A stretch of DNA of 21,115 nucleotides from a virus, in IMG/VR virus record IMGVR_UViG_3300031787_000983, positions 1 through 21,115 of that record; one strand, written 5' to 3'. A program made the translations under genes and the position numbers. Positions within the stretch are counted from its first letter, which is position 1; each line of letters begins with the position of its first letter. Under the pieces are notes generated by a model. It worked only from the letters and a program-made list of their open reading frames with translations, searched no databases and was not told where the DNA came from. Shown here piece by piece: positions 1 through 7,053 of this stretch.

Positions 1-1084
1 CTCTTGTACTGAATACTTGGGTAGCTGCGGCGTTAAAGTATCCATCAATATGAATCACGCTATTAGCTTGCATAAGTCCTGCTGGTATAGCAACGGAGCG
101 GACAATTGTATTCGCGGTGGTGCTCCCAGTTCCTACTGATACGCTTGATTTGTAAACCACCCTGCCTCTCCATGCAACACCATCCCAAGTTAACAAAGTG
201 CCGTTAGTGCCTAGGTCTGTGGCGAAAAACATTTGCCCAACAAATGAGGCTGTCGGCCTTCCTGCCCATGTTCCTGAGCGAGGGAGTAATACATACGCGC
301 TGCCATTCCAACCAATTGGAGCTGCTGAACCCGATACCGGCATAGCCTTCACCACCGCAGGAACTGTTGGGTCTGTTTCGTTGGTTAAAAAGCCGCTAGG
401 ATTGCCGCTAGGATAAAAACCTTGGAAGCTAGACGTAATAAATCCGCTGGGGTTAGAGCTTGGGTAAAAGCCTTGCACCGCGCCTGACGTGACAAATCCC
501 GATGGGTTGCCGCTTGGATATGCAGCATTCCAATAAGCAATATTAGCCTCTGTGATAGCCTTGACAAACGTCGGAACGGTTGGGTCTTTCTCATTGGTCG
601 ATGTTACCTGCGTGCCGTTAACTTCTTCAATGACGATAAAGTCATAAGGCACCGAACATCGCCAATAGTCGAACGCTTCTTCTAGTGTTACCGTTAGCTT
701 GCACCCTGCCAATAAATCGCCCTGAGTGCCGTAAATAGGCAACATTTGAATAGTGTCTTTATTCAGTTGGAAGGCATACTGGGTATTAGATAAAAGCGAA
801 ACAACATCCATGGCAATAAGCTGCGTATCGCTTAGTACGTCGGTTATGTTGCTTGGGGTATTATCCGCATCGCCGTAATACCTATCCAATATAAAGCAGT
901 CGAACGTCCTGCTTAAAGTCTGCCCTGCTATATTGGCCGGCTGTTGTACCACGTACAAGCAAGGGAATTCCATATCGTCGGACTGCCCGAAGTTAGCCTC
1001 ATTGTCAAAGCCGAACCCTCTGAGCTGCTGATGCGCCTCAGCTATTACCTCGAACGTCCTTCTTATTTGATTCAGCGTTAACAT
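1..1084 (-). CDS. Neck/tail-completion domain fused to tail fibre (C-terminus beyond window)
   Basis: The frame is open from ATG at 1084 to the left edge: 361 codons with no stop, so the 3' end is missing. An in-frame stop (TAG, 1093-1091) lies just upstream, which fixes the start. Residues 1-150 are a compact domain beginning MLTLNQIRRTFE and ending near AFDYWRCSVPYDF; I recall this as a stand-alone protein in other Bacteroidota phages, next to the connector, so a tail-terminator or neck role is inferred. Residues 165-245 are low-complexity fibre sequence: two DPTVP..VKA segments (168-177, 238-247) flank three NPSGF repeats. From about 260 onward the sequence is beta-rich and resembles fibre shaft or tip domains. 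It follows the connector gene after 41 bp. The fusion of neck and fibre parts is odd. Coding status is secure; function is moderately secure. Confidence 0.8.
   Translation of the reverse strand, partial: MLTLNQIRRTFEVIAEAHQQLRGFGFDNEANFGQSDDMEFPCLYVVQQPANIAGQTLSRTFDCFILDRYYGDADNTPSNITDVLSDTQLIAMDVVSLLSNTQYAFQLNKDTIQMLPIYGTQGDLLAGCKLTVTLEEAFDYWRCSVPYDFIVIEEVNGTQVTSTNEKDPTVPTFVKAITEANIAYWNAAYPSGNPSGFVTSGAVQGFYPSSNPSGFITSSFQGFYPSGNPSGFLTNETDPTVPAVVKAMPVSGSAAPIGWNGSAYVLLPRSGTWAGRPTASFVGQMFFATDLGTNGTLLTWDGVAWRGRVVYKSSVSVGTGSTTANTIVRSVAIPAGLMQANSVIHIDGYFNAAATQVFSTR
383..520 (-). repeat. Three imperfect fibre repeats (YPSGNPSGF type)
   Basis: Within the fibre gene, residues 189-234 contain three copies of a 17-18 residue unit: YPSGNPSGFVTSGAVQGF, YPSSNPSGFITSSFQGF and YPSGNPSGFLT. 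The DNA copies differ at many third codon positions, so the protein repeat is conserved rather than freshly duplicated. Such repeats are common in phage fibre shafts, where they usually form trimeric or extended segments. Confidence 0.8.
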
Positions 1085-1125
1085 ATTGCTCTATTTTTAC
1101 CATGCTTTTAGTTACGTACTGCTTT

Positions 1126-1689
1126 TTACTCGCAGTTGTATTTGCCTTTGTCGATTGTGATGCCATAAGGTATTGTTTTACGTCTTAAGTACATTCCTCC
1201 CGTCGGGTTGGGCTTTTGCGGATTAATCACGTCCAACCCATCGCCTGGATTATCGTAGAGCGGGTAGTCTTCGATATGTTCACGAATAAACAAAGTAGCA
1301 CGCCTCGCATACTCCCACGCTTTCTTTTCGTACAAATCGCCCATACGCTTTAACTCGTCCATGTCCACCGGCTGGCTATTAGGGTCTGTGTGACGCTGTA
1401 AGCCCTTGTTATTGACTTTGATGTGAACGAATGGCAGGCAGTCTTTAAGTACCCAATTTAGCAACGTGCGCTGAAGGTAGTCTTCAAGTAGCGTTCTGTT
1501 TGGATTGGTTAGGCTCCCTGCTGCGGCTTGGTTCTTGATTGCATTAAACAATCCAGTGCCGATTAGCGGCTCCAGTTTCAAGTCCTGCACGCTAAGTATT
1601 GACGATGTTAACAGCTTGCTATCAATGCTTTCGCTTATGTTGCTGTTAGCCTTGATATAGTTCTCCGATATTAAAAGTACCTGTGCCAT
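1126..1689 (-). CDS. Putative head-tail connector (DUF6712-like)
   Basis: A 187-residue, mostly helical protein. The N-terminal half carries a pattern I associate with a conserved Bacteroidota phage family (DUF6712-like, from memory): LLISENYIKANSNI, then DLKLEPLIGTGLFNAIK, then LLEDYLQRTLLNWVLKDCLPF. The C-terminal tail holds a Pro/Gly-rich stretch (NPTGGMY) and ends in KYNCE. Its start overlaps the portal stop by one base (TAATG), implying translational coupling. Following the portal and preceding a neck/fibre protein, it most likely forms part of the head-tail interface, as gp6-type connectors do. The connector role is inferred from position and helical character only; no catalytic motif is visible. 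Confidence 0.65.
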   Translation of the reverse strand: MAQVLLISENYIKANSNISESIDSKLLTSSILSVQDLKLEPLIGTGLFNAIKNQAAAGSLTNPNRTLLEDYLQRTLLNWVLKDCLPFVHIKVNNKGLQRHTDPNSQPVDMDELKRMGDLYEKKAWEYARRATLFIREHIEDYPLYDNPGDGLDVINPQKPNPTGGMYLRRKTIPYGITIDKGKYNCE

Positions 1690-3689
1690 TATTTCTTACG
1701 TGTTACAATAACCTGCTTCCATACGTGCCGGCAATAAGGCAAGTTTACATCCCTATTAGGGTCGTGATACCATCCACCCCTAGTTGCCCAAACGTCGCTT
1801 CCTAAGTCGTTTTCAATGCTGTCAATTTCCTGACGTGAATACAGTTTGTTTTCCGCTAGCATTTCGCGGCAAAACTCCCTGCTTGTTTCTAAGTCTGCGT
1901 CGGAAAATCCTGCCGCCCATGAGTAGCGGTAAAGCGTCAATAGCTCCACGCCTGAATCATTGGCATCTGCTACTTTCGTTCCTCTCGAGGTGGTTTCAAA
2001 TCCGGCGTCTGAGGCTCTAACAAAACCTTTTTCGCTGAATACGTCAATAGCCTTTAGCACGGTTTCGACGTCAACATCCAAAGCCTCTGCAATACTTACG
2101 GCTGTGATTTTTGGATTGTCACGAATAACCGATAACGCTTTTTTCTCGATGTCGCTTAACTCCGCTTGCTTTACCCTGATTTGCTTCGAGGCAATATCAA
2201 CCTCGCATTCATCCAATATCTCAAACAAGTCCACGGGCTGGCCTAACGTCTTGAATAACTTTAAGATTTCCGCGTCGTTATCGTGCTTTGAGTGCTTGTG
2301 CTTTTTATGAAGGCTTTGAAGCATCACATTGCCCTCTTCTGTTTTAGCCAAAATTCTTGTCGCTGTGGCTTCTTCAAAGCCGTACAAGTCAATAAGAATC
2401 TCTTTTGCTGCCGATGCTGGTATAGTTCCTGCGTTAACTTGACTAACGATGTCAATAATCCCTTGAATACCACCAACGCTACCCCTTAAATTTCCTTGTG
2501 CTTGCTTTTTCTCATAATCTACAGAATCCGTTTGCTGAGATTCCTGTAATTGAATACCGTATTTTTCGCTTATTAATTGACGAAGCTCGTCAACCTTCAA
2601 TGCTTGATTTATCGCTCCTTCGCTCAAAGGCAAATCCAATCCAATAGGCGCAAGCGGAATGACGTTAAGCACCTCTGAATACCCCATAATCATGGCGCAA
2701 TACTGCAAGGCTTTAATCAACCTGCGTTGCTTAGGCTCGATGTATGTGCGCTTAAACATCTCATAGGCTTCAATCATTTCAGATCTGCCGCCTAATTGGC
2801 CGGGCGTTCTAACTCCGAAAATCATGGGGCTAACAACCCTGTGCGCTACAAAGATTTGTTCCTGAACTCCGGCTTTTAGCTGCTCAAATTTCTTATCTAG
2901 GTCGTTTCCCTTCAAGTCTAGGATTGTCGGTGCTCTGTCCTGCCCATCGCTAAAAACCACCACAATATCTCCAGCGTTATCACTACCGCCGTGCTGCGCT
3001 TTGACCTGCTTAACAATATCGTCCTGCTCTTCGTCGGTAGGAATGCCGTTATTAAAGCTAATCATCGTGCCGGCTGAAAAGCCATTCACGATATTGTTTA
3101 GATGCCAGTTGGCTATTTCCGCGTCTGTCTGAATGCTAACAATCCCTTGACTGTATTCAGGTTTTGGGTAGGCTGTATTTCCTGACGAATAAAGCCTTTC
3201 ATACATGACAGATGTTTCCTCTGTGGAATCCAATCTATACCGCTCGAATGCCTTGTAAGTCTTTGGCCTTTCCTTCCATTTTTCGGAATAGAAAATCTTG
3301 TGCTTTTCTTTGGATAATCTCAAAAACTGATAAGGCAGGTGATAGACCTCGCTAACACCCTTACCATCCATGCGCCTAATAACCTGAATAGCATAGCCGC
3401 CAAAAACCTCTAAGTCCATCGCTAACAATCGCATGAACTCTGAGGCATTCATGAAGCGGTTTGGCCGCCACTTTGGCTCGTTGCCGTCTTGGTTAACCAC
3501 TCCCTCGCCTGATATGTAATCGACTTTACCTTTGACGATTGCACCATGAGCTGCGGAACGGTCAAATAAGGTTAGTAGGTAGTCGGGGTATCCGTTATCA
3601 ACTCCCCAGCTTATGTATTTGTCCGACTTGGTTTCCCTGCCTTCAGGCGTGCGATATGCGCCTAGTTTGATATTTACTACCTTATTCAT
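1689..3689 (-). CDS. Portal protein with C-terminal winged-helix-like extension
   Basis: A 666-residue protein. Residues 1-440 match the portal family of Bacteroidota siphophages: SWGVDNGYPDYLLTLFDRSA (28-46) near the N-terminus, a wing/clip region, FVAHRVVSPMIFGV (280-293) and a long helical stem region (about 300-380). Portals form the dodecameric ring at one capsid vertex through which DNA enters and leaves. A basic, His-rich stretch lies at 461-469. Residues 508-572 look like a winged helix: LSDIEKKALSVI, then ITAVSIAEALDVDVETVLKA, then EKGFVRAS. Residues 582-666 form a separate domain with TSREFCREM (602-610), RGGW (637-640) and CRHVWK (653-658), a pattern I recall from minor-head proteins of Bacteroidota phages. 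Overlaps the preceding gene by 8 bp. Portal assignment is confident; the role of the extension is unknown. Confidence 0.85.
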   Translation of the reverse strand: MNKVVNIKLGAYRTPEGRETKSDKYISWGVDNGYPDYLLTLFDRSAAHGAIVKGKVDYISGEGVVNQDGNEPKWRPNRFMNASEFMRLLAMDLEVFGGYAIQVIRRMDGKGVSEVYHLPYQFLRLSKEKHKIFYSEKWKERPKTYKAFERYRLDSTEETSVMYERLYSSGNTAYPKPEYSQGIVSIQTDAEIANWHLNNIVNGFSAGTMISFNNGIPTDEEQDDIVKQVKAQHGGSDNAGDIVVVFSDGQDRAPTILDLKGNDLDKKFEQLKAGVQEQIFVAHRVVSPMIFGVRTPGQLGGRSEMIEAYEMFKRTYIEPKQRRLIKALQYCAMIMGYSEVLNVIPLAPIGLDLPLSEGAINQALKVDELRQLISEKYGIQLQESQQTDSVDYEKKQAQGNLRGSVGGIQGIIDIVSQVNAGTIPASAAKEILIDLYGFEEATATRILAKTEEGNVMLQSLHKKHKHSKHDNDAEILKLFKTLGQPVDLFEILDECEVDIASKQIRVKQAELSDIEKKALSVIRDNPKITAVSIAEALDVDVETVLKAIDVFSEKGFVRASDAGFETTSRGTKVADANDSGVELLTLYRYSWAAGFSDADLETSREFCREMLAENKLYSRQEIDSIENDLGSDVWATRGGWYHDPNRDVNLPYCRHVWKQVIVTRKK

Positions 3690-4071
3690 AGACTGTCACG
3701 TTTAATGTGTTGTTGTATGCTGTTATCGTGCTCTCATCGCCTACTACCTTAGCTATACCACGCTCTAAGATATTACTATCAGATGGTATTGTTAATGTCG
3801 CTGTGGCTACTTGGTAAACGATATATTCCCACTCGCCGGTAATGGTAAAGTTACCCTCGCCATTTAAGGCGTTAGGCGTTGCCGTGTCCGCGATGGTAAA
3901 CTTATCATAGCGTACTGTTACGGTTGATTCATTGCTCGCAAGTAGTTTAACCTCGTTAGAAGGCGATTGCCTGAGCCTGAAAACAAACAGGAAGTAAGGG
4001 TTGCTAATGGTCACACGCTCGGTTAGCGTCATGATTACCGTGTTAGCCTCGCCCTTGTTAATTAGCACCAT
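3682..4071 (-). CDS. Conserved small phage structural-type protein, function unknown
   Basis: A 129-residue, beta-rich protein starting MVLINKGEANTVIMTLTERV. I recognise the opening pattern (INKG..NT..MTLTE, then NPYFLF.F) from conserved hypotheticals beside structural genes in Bacteroidota phages, but no function is known to me. There is no signal peptide, membrane segment or catalytic motif. Alternating hydrophobic strands suggest an immunoglobulin-like or beta-sandwich fold, as in many minor virion proteins. It is the first gene after a double terminator and is followed with 8 bp overlap by the portal, so it heads a separate transcription unit (portal, connector, fibre). The start codon lies directly behind the leader GCGTTATTAAGGT, shared with the gene starting at 13369. 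Confidence 0.7.
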   Translation of the reverse strand: MVLINKGEANTVIMTLTERVTISNPYFLFVFRLRQSPSNEVKLLASNESTVTVRYDKFTIADTATPNALNGEGNFTITGEWEYIVYQVATATLTIPSDSNILERGIAKVVGDESTITAYNNTLNVTVYE

Positions 4072-4084
4072 ACCTTAATAACGC
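4069..4084 (-). repeat. 16-nt leader/start repeat, copy 1
   Basis: On the minus strand this reads GCGTTATTAAGGTATG, ending in the start codon at 4071. The identical 16-mer occurs at 13367-13382, also ending in a start codon. Both lie a short distance after a hairpin. It may be a translation-initiation or RNA-processing element; see the second copy. Confidence 0.6.
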
Positions 4085-4104
4085 GCTTCCTTCGGATATG
4101 GCAA

Positions 4105-4131
4105 TAAAAAAAGCCCGGCGTTAACCGGGCT
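4105..4131 (-). terminator. Intrinsic terminator T2 (minus strand)
   Basis: On the minus strand, AGCCCGG (4131-4125), a 6-nt loop (4124-4119) and CCGGGCT (4118-4112) form a perfect GC-rich 7-bp stem followed by a run of seven T. This is a classic rho-independent terminator. It lies about 33 bp upstream of the start at 4071, so transcripts of the portal unit must start in that short gap, read through, or be controlled by attenuation. Confidence 0.9.
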
Positions 4132-4248
4132 GCAATCAAACAAAATCAGTAACCACAAACTATTGCGTTATGTCATAGGCTCAAGGGGTTTAAAGGGTTG
4201 GTCAAAGCGATTATGAATGTTCTGTAAAGTTATAAAAGAATGTTGAAA
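4132..4248 (-). promoter_or_regulatory. Inter-terminator region, candidate promoter(s)
   Basis: This is most of the only sizeable gene-free stretch in the window (4072-4297, 226 bp), lying between two terminators. No open frame is seen. On the minus strand, TAACTTTA (4232-4225) resembles the Bacteroidota -7 box TAnnTTTG with one mismatch, and TTTG lies 16 bp upstream (4252-4249), shorter than usual. A second weak candidate is CTTG (4184-4181) 18 bp before ATAGTTTG (4163-4156). A 7-bp direct repeat (AACATTC on minus; 4238-4244 and 4215-4221) could be an operator. All are weak matches; the main support is the need for a promoter for the 4071 unit. Confidence 0.3.
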
Positions 4249-4278
4249 CAAAAAAGCCCTGCATTTCTGCAAGGCTTT
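4249..4278 (-). terminator. Intrinsic terminator T1 (minus strand)
   Basis: About 20 nt after the stop of the probable tail-tube gene, the minus strand folds into AAAGCC.TGCA / TGCA.GGCTTT with a 4-nt loop and one mismatch, followed by a T-rich run extending past 4250. Placed directly after the last gene of the capsid operon, it should end the highly expressed head transcript. A second terminator lies about 120 bp further downstream. Confidence 0.85.
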
Positions 4279-4297
4279 AATGAGGGGTTAGGGCTCG

Positions 4298-4831
4298 TTA
4301 TTCAGTTGATGAAGTGGCGCTAATTTTTCCGGTGGTGGCAGCTTCCAAAACGTGGGGGCTTGGGTCTGCTTCACGTGCCATAAAGGTAATAGAATACCCG
4401 TTTCTATCGCCCTTAGCTGTACCAGTTCCGATGGTTCCACCGTTAGCGATTACGCCATAAGTTTCGCCAAGAAGTGAACGCGTGCCGTTTTCGTTGACTG
4501 CGATAATCGCCAATCGCTTCTGAGCAAGCACCTTAATCTCGTTACGCTTGGTTTGGCTCATGTTATTAAGCACCAACGTAAACACCTGCTCATAGAACAA
4601 GCTGCCGTTTTGCTCGTTAGCTGTTAGCGTTTCAACGAAATTGGCCGTTTCTGGCGTTACCGCGTACTCATAGAATGGCGTTCCTGATGCTGAAAAGCCG
4701 CTGACGTTGCCGCTCGCATCCTTGCCAATAGTTCCAATTGCATCGAATCCGGCAATTAAAACTGAGCGAATGCCGCCTATACCATTACGGCAGGCGGCAC
4801 GCTGATTAAATCCTCGAGTTAGTAAACACAT
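4298..4831 (-). CDS. Probable major tail tube protein
   Basis: A 177-residue beta-rich protein. The core FYEYAVTPETANFVETL, then an NEQNGSLFYEQ segment, then SQTKRNEIKVLAQKRLAIIAV, and near the end GTGTAKGDRNGYSITF, follows a pattern I recall from tail tube proteins of Bacteroidota siphophages: an alpha helix packed on strands, with a G-rich loop before the last strand. Tube proteins stack as hexamers around the tape measure. It follows the capsid gene by 13 bp and precedes a double terminator, so it shares the capsid's presumably high expression. The N-terminus (MCLLTRGFNQRAAC) has two cysteines. Alternatively it could be a head decoration or head-tail joining protein; no other tube candidate is seen in the window. 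Confidence 0.65.
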   Translation of the reverse strand: MCLLTRGFNQRAACRNGIGGIRSVLIAGFDAIGTIGKDASGNVSGFSASGTPFYEYAVTPETANFVETLTANEQNGSLFYEQVFTLVLNNMSQTKRNEIKVLAQKRLAIIAVNENGTRSLLGETYGVIANGGTIGTGTAKGDRNGYSITFMAREADPSPHVLEAATTGKISATSSTE

Positions 4832-4844
4832 AGGTTAACTAAGA

Positions 4845-5783
4845 TTAGGCGGTGGCGTAACGAACAATCAAATCAGGGAAGTAAACTTGGCATCCTGCTT
4901 TCCACTTCACGCGGATTTTCAACTCATCGTCATCCTCAGAATACCAAAGTTTACCGCCTTCCAAATCGGCCTCGCTGTCAGTGCCGAATGCAAGGTTAGG
5001 TGCGTAGGTGGCGATAATTCTGCTACTTCCTGTCATGCCGGGGAAGCCATAAACAGTGATGTTGGTGGCTGGCAAGGTAAAGGAAAGGATACCACCTGCA
5101 AGGGTCGACTGGGTGATATTGAAGTTAAAGTTGTTACTGTTGTAGTAAGCATTTACCAACGTACGATAATGGTCTAACCCCATCGCGATAAACAAGTCAT
5201 CACGATAAAGAATGTCGGCAGGAATGGCGTTAAAGATCGCCTGAGCAACTGAAATGGCATTGCCTGATGTGAATCCGGTTACACCTGTCGGAGCTACTGT
5301 AGAGCCTGATACGCTGTCAATAACTTTCAACCATCCGTCGAAATGCTTAAGGTTTTGGTCATTCGAGTTGGTATCGCCGCGCCATACTGCATTTTCCATC
5401 TGACGAGAAGCAACATCAACCTTGCGAGTTGACCAGTCGTTGATGCCGTCAAAAGATTCAGCATAAGAACCGGCTGAAAGGAATTCTTGGGTGTACTTTT
5501 TGTTGAAGTCTGCAAGGCAAATTCCTTCTTCAATGCGCAATTCCGCTACTGTGATTTCGCGATTTGAGTAGGTGGTAGTTCCTGATTCTGAACCGCCGCA
5601 GTGACCTGCAAGAAATACCGCGTCGGTGTCAAACAGTTGGAGCTTCTCTTTGAACTTGATGCCTGTGAGCTTGGTAATTTTACCATTCAGGGCTTGCATC
5701 GTAGCCCATCCATAGAGCGGCTTGGTAACAAGCGCAAGTCCTTGCTCTTTGGAAAAATCGGAAAGGGAGAGGGTGAGTGACAT
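4845..5783 (-). CDS. Major capsid protein (HK97-like fold)
   Basis: A 312-residue protein starting MSLTLSLSDFSKEQGL, at the usual length for a HK97-type capsid subunit made without a long delta domain. Visible family features are the N-terminal helix, an E-loop-like region with EGICLADFNKKY and DWSTRKVDVASRQMENAVWRG (split), a spine region with DDLFIAMGLDHYRTLVNAYY, and a C-terminal segment LIVRYATA typical of the last P/A-domain strand. It would form the icosahedral shell around the scaffold. It is preceded by the scaffold (3-bp gap) and the protease, the normal head-assembly order, and followed by the probable tail tube. The assignment rests on sequence pattern and gene order and is fairly secure. 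Confidence 0.82.
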   Translation of the reverse strand: MSLTLSLSDFSKEQGLALVTKPLYGWATMQALNGKITKLTGIKFKEKLQLFDTDAVFLAGHCGGSESGTTTYSNREITVAELRIEEGICLADFNKKYTQEFLSAGSYAESFDGINDWSTRKVDVASRQMENAVWRGDTNSNDQNLKHFDGWLKVIDSVSGSTVAPTGVTGFTSGNAISVAQAIFNAIPADILYRDDLFIAMGLDHYRTLVNAYYNSNNFNFNITQSTLAGGILSFTLPATNITVYGFPGMTGSSRIIATYAPNLAFGTDSEADLEGGKLWYSEDDDELKIRVKWKAGCQVYFPDLIVRYATA

Positions 5784-5786
5784 GGT

Positions 5787-6428
5787 TTATTTTCGGGTTT
5801 TGTTTTGAATGGATTTGATTCTTTCAACTTCGCGCTGAATCGGGTCTAACGGCTCTGTAACCTCAATGGCTGGCTTTGCTGCTGGCTTGGCTTTCAAGGT
5901 TTCAACTTCGGATTGAAGCGTGCTTATTACCGCTAATTGCTCTACCATCGCTTCGGCTGCTGATGCAACTGGAGATAGCGCCTTATAGGCTTCAATAGCC
6001 TTTTCTTTTGCGTCTTCCATTTTGGACTCTCTAAGCTCCCATCCGTAGCAATATTCCATTACTACTTTGGCAATAGCCTCAAGGTTGGCAAGTCTTTCTT
6101 CTGCCGTTGCTTGCTTTACTTCAATTTTGGATTGAAGTGCTTTCATTTGCTCTACTGGCGTTTTTGCCTGAGCTGCCACGATTTCAGCAACTTTGCCGTC
6201 CTTGGTTTTGACGATGGTGCCATCTTCGAGGGTGTGGTCACCATCCGGCGCAGGTACTTCACCTTCGGCGGTAACTACCGTAATGGCAGTATCTACCGCA
6301 AGCTCGCCGGGGTATTTAATCTGTGTACCATCAGCAAGCGTTGCCGTGTTTAGTGTCGGCTCGTCCGCTTGCTTGATTAGCTTCTTTAAGGCTGATATAG
6401 CCTCTGTTAGCATCTGTTTTACTTCCAT
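5787..6428 (-). CDS. Capsid scaffold protein
   Basis: A 213-residue protein between the protease and the capsid gene, the standard scaffold position. Residues 1-22 form a short helix. Residues 27-85 are a small beta domain with LADGTQIKYPGELAVDTAI and LEDGTIVKTKDGKVAEI; this LEDGT..DGK..EI pattern is common in Bacteroidota phage scaffolds. Residues 90-213 are strongly helical, with predicted coiled coil around 155-182, an Ala/Lys/Pro linker (179-188) and a basic C-terminus (SIQNKTRK) suited to contacting the capsid shell. Scaffolds guide prohead assembly and are removed, often by the neighbouring protease. It lies 2 bp after the protease stop and 3 bp before the capsid start, implying coordinated translation. 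Confidence 0.8.
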   Translation of the reverse strand: MEVKQMLTEAISALKKLIKQADEPTLNTATLADGTQIKYPGELAVDTAITVVTAEGEVPAPDGDHTLEDGTIVKTKDGKVAEIVAAQAKTPVEQMKALQSKIEVKQATAEERLANLEAIAKVVMEYCYGWELRESKMEDAKEKAIEAYKALSPVASAAEAMVEQLAVISTLQSEVETLKAKPAAKPAIEVTEPLDPIQREVERIKSIQNKTRK

Positions 6429-6430
6429 GT

Positions 6431-7018
6431 TTAAGCGTTTACCTTATTAACGTAGGCTTGTACCAGCTGGCAAAATTCAACCGCTAAATCGTAGTCCACC
6501 TGCTCGACTTCCACGGGGTGAACCCACGCTTCGATGCTGAATCCTGTTAGCTTTCCCGATTGGATAGCCTCCCACGTTTCGGGGTTGTTGATTTTAGCCG
6601 ATGCGTAAAGCGTGCCGTCGGGCAAGTCCTCAAACTGTGAGGGCGCTTTGATGCCTCGGCTTTCGTCGGACTGGAATATCTCGAAAATAAAAACCCCCTC
6701 TGGCTTAGCTTCCTCATTGTGCATAAGGTTAATCTCGCCTGTCCGCTTGTTAGCCATAAAGTCAAGCATTAGCTGCTCAATGGATTGGGCGCTGTACTTA
6801 AGGTAAAATTTCATGCCGCCTTGATCGCGGTAGATAAGTTGGTCGGGAATAAGCAAAGGGCCGGTAACAATATGCCTTGCCTCGTTGGCTGATAGCTTGA
6901 CTTGTTTCTGCTCTGAGAATGACATCCAGCAGCGTTCAATTGCTGGCTTGTCCACCAAAGCAACCGCCGTTAACTCATTGTCGTGTATGGCCTGAACTTC
7001 AAATATTGGTAAATCCAT
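6431..7018 (-). CDS. Prohead serine protease (XkdF-like)
   Basis: A 195-residue protein. The XkdF-like pattern is clear: an N-terminal VDKPAIER segment (22-29), a histidine in INLMHNE (H100), a GTLYASAKINNPETWEAI strand-helix (135-152) and a serine in LTGFSIEAW (S161). H100 and S161 are the likely catalytic residues of a herpesvirus/HK97-type prohead protease fold. It would cleave scaffold and perhaps capsid N-termini during head maturation. It is next to the scaffold and capsid genes, as expected. The only unusual point is that the tape measure lies immediately upstream instead of the portal. Catalytic roles are inferred from family knowledge. Confidence 0.8.
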   Translation of the reverse strand: MDLPIFEVQAIHDNELTAVALVDKPAIERCWMSFSEQKQVKLSANEARHIVTGPLLIPDQLIYRDQGGMKFYLKYSAQSIEQLMLDFMANKRTGEINLMHNEEAKPEGVFIFEIFQSDESRGIKAPSQFEDLPDGTLYASAKINNPETWEAIQSGKLTGFSIEAWVHPVEVEQVDYDLAVEFCQLVQAYVNKVNA

Positions 7019-7026
7019 ACTGAATT

Positions 7027-7046
7027 AACGGCGCTACTTGGCCGTT
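7027..7046 (-). other. Small intercistronic hairpin
   Basis: In the 35-bp gap between tape measure and protease, AACGGC and GCCGTT form a perfect 6-bp stem with an 8-nt loop. No T-run follows on the minus strand, so it is not a typical terminator. It could be an RNA-stability or processing element, or chance. Confidence 0.35.
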
Positions 7047-7053
7047 GGCAGAA

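Noticed and set aside
198-594. Short frames on both strands inside the fibre gene (plus 198-416; minus 385-594)
   Set aside because: They are covered by the continuous 361-codon minus-strand frame with recognisable fibre repeats.
6440-6452. Third copy of the 16-nt leader repeat near the scaffold start
   Set aside because: Only 12 of 13 positions match and it lies inside the protease coding sequence with no ATG at the expected place.
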